Translations under genes and position numbers: made by a program
The notes under the pieces: generated by a model
Databases searched by the model: none
What the model saw: only the letters and a program-made list of their open reading frames with translations
What the model was told of the DNA's origin: nothing
NCBI GenBank assembly: GCA_034430275.1
Contig: DAOUEW010000205.1
Coordinates: 1 to 11,176, forward strand
DNA from: JAUVXJ01 sp034430275
GTDB taxonomy: Bacteria > Chloroflexota > Anaerolineae > UBA7937 > B3-Chlor
DNA: 11,176 nt
Reading direction: 5' to 3'
In this document: in pieces, positions 5,991 to 11,176 of the stretch
Layout: the number at the start of each line of letters is the position of its first letter
Numbering within the stretch: position 1 is the stretch's first letter

Positions 5991-7640
5991 CTACTCGCCC
6001 GCCTCGCTGACCACTACCCTGCGCGTCTTGATGTACCACTCGGCCACCGTCCGAAAGCGGTCGCTGGCACTCATCATCGGGCTCAGTTGCACGCCTTTCA
6101 CCATGTCGTCCACGGCGTAGTTGTACACTGGATAGTACAGCAGGAGCGAAGGGACTTCCTGTGCGAACAGGTCCTGGAAGTCGCGGTATAGGCGCGCCCG
6201 CTCTGCTTGATCGGTGCTCTGGCGCGCCTCCTCCAGCAATTGGTCTATGTCGATGCTGTTGAGTCCCGGGTAGTTCTGCCCGTCGCCGCCGATCTGAGTG
6301 GAGTGCCACATCAGATAAGGATCGGGGTCGCTTGGCAGGTTGCCCCAGCTATACAGCAGGGCATCGAAGTTTCGCGGCCGCAGCGCTTCGTTCACCACCC
6401 ACGAGCTGTCCTCCACCACAGGAACGACTCTCACGCCCAGCTCCCACAACTGACGGGCAATCTCCTCGATGATCTGGCGCCGCACCGGATCCTTGTTGGT
6501 GAGAAGGGTGAACTCCAGGCGCGTGCCCTCCTTGTCACGCACCCCGTCCCCGTCTGTGTCGGCCCAGCCGGCCTCAGCGAGCAACTCAGCGGCCTTGTAG
6601 GGATCATAACCGTACTGTGTCACGTCGTGGTTGTAGGCCCAGGAATCGGGCATGATGGGACTGTGCGCCACCACACCCTGGCCGTCGAGGATCTGGTCGA
6701 TGATGCGCTGGCGGTCGATGCCCCACAAGAGAGCCTGTCTCACCTCCCTTTCCTCGAAGATGGGCAGGTCCAAATTGAGAAAGATCAGCGTGTACCCCGA
6801 TAGGCGCGCCGTGTACAGGTTCAGGTACTCTTCCTCTCGGACGCTCGGGAGGTCCTCGGGCAGCACCTCACTTATGCCCTCTACTTCACCTTGCTGATAG
6901 GCAGCGAACACGCTCTGATAGTCAGGGTAGAACTTGAACTCTATCTTCGACAACGCCGGCTGCTCTCTATGGTAGTCTGGGTAAGCCTCGAGGATCACAT
7001 AGTCACCGCTCACCTCTCCGATCTTGAACATCCCGGTGCCTACCGGGCGAACGTTGAACTGATCCGTGGGGAACTCACTGGCTGGCACGTTGCTCAAGAT
7101 GTGCTCGGGCAACACTCCGATGGTGGTGAAATCGAGAAACGTAGCCAAAGGAGCCTGGAGGGTGAAGGTTAGCGTGTAGTCGTTGATCATGTCCGCCTCG
7201 ACCGTGCGCCACTGCTCGGCCAATTCGGGCGGCCCTTGATAGTCCTCGTCTTGGATGGCCTCCACGGTGAACAGCGCGTCGGCGCTGGTGAAGGGTTCCC
7301 CATCGTGCCAGAGCACGTCTCGGCGCAGATAGAACGTGTAAACAAGCCCATCGTCTGACACGTCCCATTCTCTGGCCAGAGAGGGCACGATCTCCCCCCG
7401 CTCGTTGATGGCCGTGAGACCAGAGAAGATGAGGGATACCAGGTCCTGGTCCACCTGGTTGTACTGGCACAAGAGAGGGTTGATGTAGCTGGGGCGCCCG
7501 GCAACACCTTCGACGTACGTGCCGCCTACATCGGGGACCATCACCGTGGTGGTGGTATAGGCCACGTAGCCCAACAGAACCACGATCAGCACCACGCCCA
7601 GGACGGCGACGAGGGCCTGCCAGCGGATGTGTCTCGTCAA
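5991..7640 (-). CDS. ABC-type solute-binding protein, family 5 (peptide/oligopeptide type)
   Basis: Role: an extracytoplasmic receptor that captures a peptide or related solute (sometimes nickel or sugar) and hands it to an ABC permease. Seen: 549 residues. A hydrophobic segment at about 9-29 is followed by TTTTVMVPDVGGTYVEGVAG. The SBP_bac_5 body has SYINPLLCQYNQVDQDLVSLIFSGL near 51-75, SLAREWDVSDDGLVYTFYLRRDVLWHDGEPFTSADALFT near 87-125 (the family signature region), and a C-terminal YNYAVDDMVKGVQLSP. No lipobox cysteine follows the hydrophobic segment, so it is either an uncleaved membrane-anchored form or secreted; this is unlike most Gram-positive family members. The start is a TTG at 7640 with GGAG about 13 nt upstream, which is weak. 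No permease or ATPase gene is in the window. It follows secG by 60 nt on the same strand and probably shares its promoter. The ligand is unknown. Confidence 0.9.
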   Translation of the reverse strand: MTRHIRWQALVAVLGVVLIVVLLGYVAYTTTTVMVPDVGGTYVEGVAGRPSYINPLLCQYNQVDQDLVSLIFSGLTAINERGEIVPSLAREWDVSDDGLVYTFYLRRDVLWHDGEPFTSADALFTVEAIQDEDYQGPPELAEQWRTVEADMINDYTLTFTLQAPLATFLDFTTIGVLPEHILSNVPASEFPTDQFNVRPVGTGMFKIGEVSGDYVILEAYPDYHREQPALSKIEFKFYPDYQSVFAAYQQGEVEGISEVLPEDLPSVREEEYLNLYTARLSGYTLIFLNLDLPIFEEREVRQALLWGIDRQRIIDQILDGQGVVAHSPIMPDSWAYNHDVTQYGYDPYKAAELLAEAGWADTDGDGVRDKEGTRLEFTLLTNKDPVRRQIIEEIARQLWELGVRVVPVVEDSSWVVNEALRPRNFDALLYSWGNLPSDPDPYLMWHSTQIGGDGQNYPGLNSIDIDQLLEEARQSTDQAERARLYRDFQDLFAQEVPSLLLYYPVYNYAVDDMVKGVQLSPMMSASDRFRTVAEWYIKTRRVVVSEAGE

Positions 7641-7684
7641 AGGCAGTACTAGTCTCCTTCCAGGAGTCTACAATGCGGGGTCTG

Positions 7685-7699
7685 GCCCTGCACCAGGGC
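7685..7699 (-). other. Short hairpin between secG and the solute-binding protein gene
   Basis: Seen: GCCCTG, loop GTG, CAGGGC on the minus strand, 1 nt after the secG stop. No T run follows, so it is not a standard intrinsic terminator. It could trim or partly attenuate the secG transcript before the next gene. Low confidence in any function. Confidence 0.3.
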
Positions 7700-7700
7700 T

Positions 7701-7925
7701 CTACGACTGAACAAGCACCGAGACCAGTGCGAAGAGGAAGAACAGCACGACTAGGACGATGGTCAGATTGAACAACGTCCTCTCCGCACCACGGCGGGTC
7801 TTGTATATTCCAGAGTCGGTGCCGCCGAAGATCCCCCCCAGGCCGCTGCCCTTGACCTGGAGCAGGATGGCAGTGATCAGGCACACCGAGATGATGATTT
7901 GAACTACCTGCAAGTAGAACAGCAC
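7701..7925 (-). CDS. secG: Preprotein translocase subunit SecG
   Basis: Role: a small membrane subunit of the SecYEG channel that supports SecA-driven protein export. Seen: 74 residues, two hydrophobic segments at about 2-22 (YLQVVQIIISVCLITAILLQ) and 49-71 (LFNLTIVLVVLFFLFALVSVLV). The conserved SecG loop between them contains QVKGSGLGGIFGG. This length and layout are standard. I chose GTG at 7925 because GGAGG lies 7 nt upstream and because the predicted transcription start (near 7942) is downstream of the alternative TTG at 7946. The stop is TAG. Neighbours: the solute-binding protein gene follows on the same strand. Strong match to the family. Confidence 0.92.
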   Translation of the reverse strand: MLFYLQVVQIIISVCLITAILLQVKGSGLGGIFGGTDSGIYKTRRGAERTLFNLTIVLVVLFFLFALVSVLVQS

Positions 7926-7948
7926 GCCAATACCTCCAAACGCCAAGC

Positions 7949-7978
7949 ATTATAACACCCGGGTGTCCCCTTTGTCAA
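7949..7978 (-). promoter_or_regulatory. Consensus promoter of secG with a palindrome in its spacer
   Basis: Seen on the minus strand: -35 TTGACA (7973-7978) and -10 TATAAT (7949-7954), both perfect consensus, separated by 18 nt. The spacer holds a perfect 12-bp palindrome ACACCCGGGTGT (7955-7966) that touches the -10 box. The promoter should drive secG and probably the solute-binding protein gene with a very short leader. The palindrome is a candidate operator or DNA-binding site; no matching regulator is in the window. Confidence 0.85.
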
Positions 7979-8190
7979 ACACCGCTCTGGAGAGTCGAGA
8001 AAGATCGCACCGAGACAAGCCTGTCGCCGGACTGAATCGGACACGTGCTCGGACTATGCGAGCTCCGCCCCACCAAGGAGCAGAGTGAAGCCCGGTCACG
8101 CTGGCCCGGGGGGCCACGCCAGACGTGGAGAGAGCGCCCGCCGTCACCTCGCCCGCCCGCAGATCACGTAGTTGGAGAGAGCCTTCGTTC
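7979..8190. other. Intergenic region between the divergent secG and lepA promoters
   Basis: About 210 nt without a supportable gene. It is GC-rich and contains a small hairpin, TGGCCC-GGG-GGGCCA at 8102-8116, without a T run. I found no tRNA, SRP RNA or other known RNA signature, no direct repeats and no codon pattern that looks like a gene. Long open frames across it on the minus strand are antisense to lepA and look spurious. Confidence 0.5.
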
Positions 8191-8219
8191 TTTCGAATCG
8201 TGCTCGATTCAAGTATAAT
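8191..8219 (+). promoter_or_regulatory. Promoter of lepA
   Basis: Seen: -10 TATAAT (8214-8219, perfect), 17-nt spacer, weak -35 TTTCGA (8191-8196). The spacer contains an inverted repeat, GAATCG-TGCT-CGATTC (8195-8210), which overlaps the -35 box and ends 3 nt before the -10. The predicted start near 8226 leaves about 50 nt of leader before the lepA ATG. Confidence 0.65.
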
Positions 8220-8276
8220 GAGATCGATACAGTGTACAGACACAATGAGCGCACGAGCCACCACCCTCCTTCGACT

Positions 8277-10079
8277 ATGGATCAGAAACGAATCAGAAAC
8301 TTCAGCATCATCGCCCACATAGACCACGGCAAGTCCACCCTGGCGGACCGCCTTCTGGAATACACCGGCACTATCTCGCCCCGAGAGATGGCCGATCAGG
8401 TGCTGGACCAGATGGACCTGGAGCGCGAGAGAGGCGTGACCATCAAAGCCTCGGCTGTGCGCATGATCTACCGAGCTGACGACGGACAGGAGTACGAGCT
8501 CAACCTCATCGACACCCCGGGTCACGTGGACTTCTCCTACGAGGTCTCCAGAGCTCTCGCCGCGTGCGAGGGCGCAGTGCTGGTGGTGGATGCCAGCCAG
8601 GGCGTGGAGGCACAAACCCTAGCCAATCTCTATCTGGCGCTGGACAACGATCTGACCATCGTTCCCGTGGCCAACAAGATCGACATGGCCAGAGCGCGCC
8701 CTGACGAGGTGGCCCAGGAGATGGAGGAACTCCTGGGGGTCGCCGAGGGAGACGTGATCCGCACTTCCGCCAGAGAAGGCACCGGCACCAAAGAAGTCCT
8801 GGAGGCCATCGTTAAGAACGTGCCTCCACCCGGGGGACTGCCGGAGTCTCCCCTGCGGGCGTTGATCTTCGACTCCCACTACGATTCGTACAAAGGCGTC
8901 GTGGCCTACGTGCGGATCGTGGACGGTGAGCTGACCAGAGACCAGACTCTGAAGCTGATGTCCAATGGCAGGACGTTCGAGCCTATGGAGATGGGCGTCT
9001 TTACGCCGGGGATGACCTCGGTGGATCGTCTCGACACTGCCGAGGTGGGCTATGTGGCCACAGGTCTCAAGAACGTCCGCGATTGCTCCGTGGGCGACAC
9101 CATCACCAGCGCCACCATTGCGGCGACAGAACCCTTGCCTGGATACCGGCCCATCAAGCCCATGGTCTTCGCCGGCCTGTACCCCGCCGACTCCGAAGAC
9201 TACCACCTCTTGAGAGACGCCCTCGACAAGCTGCATCTCAATGACTCCTCACTGACCTACCAGCCAGAGGATTCGCAAGCCCTTGGCTTCGGCTTTCGCT
9301 GTGGCTTCTTGGGCCTCTTTCACATGGAGATAGTGCAGGAAAGACTGGAGAGGGAGTACGGTTTGAACCTCCTGGCCACGGCCCCCAGCGTGGAATACCA
9401 CGTCCTCACCAACGACGGTGGGGTCTTGGAGGTGGACCGCCCATCGGATCTACCGCCTTCGATGGAGATCGAAGCTATCGAGGAGCCCTGGGTCAAGCTC
9501 AGCATCTTCAGCCCCGACGACTACATCGGTCCGATCATGGAGCTCGTCATCTCCAGAAGGGGCGAATACGAGTCGATGGAGTACCTGGATCCCCAGAGGG
9601 TGTTGCTCAGCTATCAGATGCCCTTGGGAGAGTTGATCGTTGACTTCTACGACCAGCTCAAGTCCCGCACTAGAGGCTATGCGTCTCTGGACTACAGCCT
9701 CTCCGGGTACCGGCAAGGGGATTTGGTGAGGTTGGACATCCTGGTGAATCACCAGACGGTCGATGCCCTGTCTCTCATCATGCACCGGGACCAGGCGTAT
9801 AGCAAAGGCAGCGCCCTTGTCAGCAGACTAAAGGAAGTCATCCCCCGACAACTGTTCCCCGTGCCCATCCAGGCCGGGATAGGCACTCACGTCATCGCCC
9901 GCGAGACAGTGAAGGCCCTGCGCAAGAACGTCCTCTCCAAATGCTATGGAGGCGACGTCACCCGCAAGAGGAAACTTCTGGAACGCCAGAGAGAAGGCAA
10001 GAAGAGGATGAAGCAAGTCGGTCAGGTGAGCATCCCCCAGGAAGCGTTCATGGCCGTCTTGAACTTGTCCGAGGATTAG
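8277..10079 (+). CDS. lepA: Elongation factor 4 (LepA), ribosome-associated translational GTPase
   Basis: Role: a cytoplasmic GTPase that binds the ribosome and affects translation under stress and 30S biogenesis. Seen: 600 residues, the usual length. GTPase motifs are AHIDHGKST (G1, about 13-21), RGVT (G2, 52-55), DTPGH (G3, 79-83), NKID (G4, 133-136) and TSAR (G5 region, 163-166). Domain II and the two EF-G-like domains follow, with LGFGFRCGFLGLFHMEIVQE and AGIGTHVIARETVKALRKNV. The lepA-specific C-terminal region has SKCYGGDVTRKRKLLERQ-type residues and ends in VSIPQEAFMAVLNLSED. I chose ATG 8277 because MDQKRIRNFSIIAHIDHGKS is the normal N-terminus. An in-frame upstream ATG at 8172 lies before the predicted promoter and is rejected. 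No Shine-Dalgarno sequence is visible upstream, and the leader there is CT-rich. The downstream metallophosphatase gene begins 16 nt after the stop. Confidence 0.97.
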   Translation: MDQKRIRNFSIIAHIDHGKSTLADRLLEYTGTISPREMADQVLDQMDLERERGVTIKASAVRMIYRADDGQEYELNLIDTPGHVDFSYEVSRALAACEGAVLVVDASQGVEAQTLANLYLALDNDLTIVPVANKIDMARARPDEVAQEMEELLGVAEGDVIRTSAREGTGTKEVLEAIVKNVPPPGGLPESPLRALIFDSHYDSYKGVVAYVRIVDGELTRDQTLKLMSNGRTFEPMEMGVFTPGMTSVDRLDTAEVGYVATGLKNVRDCSVGDTITSATIAATEPLPGYRPIKPMVFAGLYPADSEDYHLLRDALDKLHLNDSSLTYQPEDSQALGFGFRCGFLGLFHMEIVQERLEREYGLNLLATAPSVEYHVLTNDGGVLEVDRPSDLPPSMEIEAIEEPWVKLSIFSPDDYIGPIMELVISRRGEYESMEYLDPQRVLLSYQMPLGELIVDFYDQLKSRTRGYASLDYSLSGYRQGDLVRLDILVNHQTVDALSLIMHRDQAYSKGSALVSRLKEVIPRQLFPVPIQAGIGTHVIARETVKALRKNVLSKCYGGDVTRKRKLLERQREGKKRMKQVGQVSIPQEAFMAVLNLSED

Positions 10080-10095
10080 GACAAAGACTCGTTTC

Positions 10096-11176
10096 ATGGC
10101 CACAGGCACGACGCATCTAACCATTCTCCACACCAACGACTTGCACGCGCGCGTCGAGCAACTGCCGTTTATCAGCGCTATGGTGCGGCGCATCCGCGAG
10201 GAGGTGGCCAGCCAAGGAGGCCACACGCTCCTCTGGGACGCCGGAGACGCGGAGGATCGCATCCTGCTGGAGAGCGACGTGACCAAAGGCGCAGCCATCG
10301 CACGGATCTTGAGCGCAGTGGGCTACGACGCCGCTGCACTAGGCAATACGGCAGGGGTCACCTACGGCCCGGAGAACATTGCCAACCTGGCCAAGGCCGC
10401 TTCTTACCCCATTCTGGCAGCGAATCTCGTCTGGTCCAAGACGGGACAACCAGTGGAGGGAGCGACGCCCTATCAGCTGCTGGAACTGGGTCCAATCAGG
10501 TTGGGTCTCGTGGGCCTCACCGCCACGTCGGACTTCTACTCCACCTTCGACGTCCGTAGCTACCAGCCCCAGGCCATCGTGACTGAGCTGGTGCGGCATC
10601 TACGCGAAAGAGGTGCGAACGTCGTAGCAGTGTTGTCGCATCTGGGGCTAAACGGGGACAAGGATCTGGCCCGGTCCGTGGACGGTATCGATCTGATCGT
10701 TGGTGGCCACTCTCACGACGTGCTCGAGGAGCCACTGGTGCTCAACGGCGCACTGATTGTCCAGGCCGGGTCCTACGGGAGCCACCTTGGGCGCGTGGAC
10801 CTGGCGGTGGACAGTAGCTCAGGTCAGATCCGCCGCCGCGAGGCTCGTTTGCTCCCAGTGGAAACGTCGGAGGTCGACGCCAAGGTCGTGCGGGCCATCG
10901 AGGAGCAGGTTCAGGAAGTCCAGCAGCTTCTGGGGCGGTTCGTCGGGCAAACGGTCACCTTCCTGGACCTCAACTACTTCCAGGAGTGCGCGTTGGGCAA
11001 CTTCCTGGCCGACGTACTCAGAGATAGGATGGGCACCGATCTCGCGTTCGTGGTGACCGGCATGTTGGACGAAGCGATAAGGGAAGGCCCCATTATCCTG
11101 GGAGACCTGTGCAGGGCAACGTCGTCCACAGCCAACCCCGGCCGCACAGAGTTGACGGGCCAGGAGATACTCCACG
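10096..11176 (+). CDS. 5'-nucleotidase/UshA-like metallophosphatase, cytoplasmic form, lacking the catalytic His-Asp dyad (partial, runs off right edge)
   Basis: Seen: ATG at 10096 and 360 complete codons open to the edge. The metallophosphatase domain runs over about residues 8-235, with LHTNDLHARV (Asp15, His17), LLWDAGDAED (Asp48), ALGNTAG (Asn84), LSHLG (His182) and VGGHSHD (His205, His207). The C-terminal 5'-nucleotidase substrate domain begins near 270 (VGQTVTFLDL, then CALGNFLADVLRDR). Known: UshA-type enzymes hydrolyse nucleotides and UDP-sugars with two metal ions and a His-Asp dyad in the motif GNHEFD. Here that motif reads GNTAGV, so the dyad positions are Thr and Val while all expected metal ligands remain. 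There is no signal peptide, so it is probably cytoplasmic, unlike periplasmic UshA. The start has only a weak AGGA 14 nt upstream. It probably shares the lepA transcript (16-nt gap). Activity may be altered or lost; a changed substrate or a binding role is possible. Confidence 0.85.
   Translation, partial: MATGTTHLTILHTNDLHARVEQLPFISAMVRRIREEVASQGGHTLLWDAGDAEDRILLESDVTKGAAIARILSAVGYDAAALGNTAGVTYGPENIANLAKAASYPILAANLVWSKTGQPVEGATPYQLLELGPIRLGLVGLTATSDFYSTFDVRSYQPQAIVTELVRHLRERGANVVAVLSHLGLNGDKDLARSVDGIDLIVGGHSHDVLEEPLVLNGALIVQAGSYGSHLGRVDLAVDSSSGQIRRREARLLPVETSEVDAKVVRAIEEQVQEVQQLLGRFVGQTVTFLDLNYFQECALGNFLADVLRDRMGTDLAFVVTGMLDEAIREGPIILGDLCRATSSTANPGRTELTGQEILH

Noticed and set aside
8102..8116. 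GC-rich hairpin as a terminator
   Set aside because: No T run on either strand, a 3-nt loop and only 6 bp. It lies between two divergent promoters, where no transcript should end.
7075..8615. Two long minus-strand ORFs (7075-7950 and 7950-8615)
   Set aside because: The first is in another frame of the solute-binding protein and secG genes; the second is antisense to lepA and its promoter. Their compositions are Arg/Gly/His-rich and resemble no family.
1..11176. CRISPR array, insertion sequence, prophage or integration site
   Set aside because: No regularly spaced repeats, transposase or integrase motifs, or terminal inverted repeats were seen. The tRNA-Leu gene has no duplicated 3' fragment in the window.

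Overview
The window looks like a piece of a bacterial chromosome, probably from an uncultured Chloroflexota-like lineage. That placement is inference: it rests on the moderately high GC content, the two-domain glutaredoxin-like protein disulfide oxidoreductase, the SIMPL protein, the secG/solute-binding-protein pairing and sigma70-type promoters. No marker in the window fixes the taxonomy.

Left part (1-4867, minus strand). A promoter at 4839-4867 appears to drive one operon. In transcription order it holds a 51-codon small ORF, a radical SAM/SPASM enzyme with an N-terminal PqqD-like domain (ATGA overlap with the small ORF), a class I SAM-dependent methyltransferase, a two-domain protein disulfide oxidoreductase (PDO, tandem thioredoxin folds), a family 2 glycosyltransferase, and the N-terminal 254 residues of a polyprenyl-phosphate sugar phosphotransferase that runs off the left edge. 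The end genes build cell-surface polysaccharide. The radical SAM, methyltransferase and redox genes look like a maturation or redox module.

Main result. The PDO gene (1758-2432, minus) has an in-frame TGA exactly where its C-terminal CPYC active site should have its first cysteine, giving UPYC (U = selenocysteine at residue 142). The reading frame and family-typical sequence continue for 82 more residues to a proper stop. A 40-nt hairpin begins directly after the TGA and has a GCAC/GUGC upper stem closing a GGUC loop, which fits a bacterial SECIS element. An annotation pipeline would normally split this gene into two fragments. I read it as a selenoprotein variant of the PDO family. Whether the genome encodes SelA, SelB, SelC and SelD cannot be seen here.

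Middle part (4867-7978, minus strand). A terminator hairpin separates the operon from a SIMPL-domain (YggE-like) gene. Then come tRNA-Leu(CAG) with a near-consensus promoter and a strong terminator, a family 5 (oligopeptide-type) solute-binding protein, and secG with a consensus promoter.

Right part (7979-11176, plus strand). A divergent promoter region leads to lepA (elongation factor 4) and a cytoplasmic 5'-nucleotidase-like metallophosphatase cut by the right edge. The latter keeps the metal ligands but lacks the family's catalytic His-Asp dyad.
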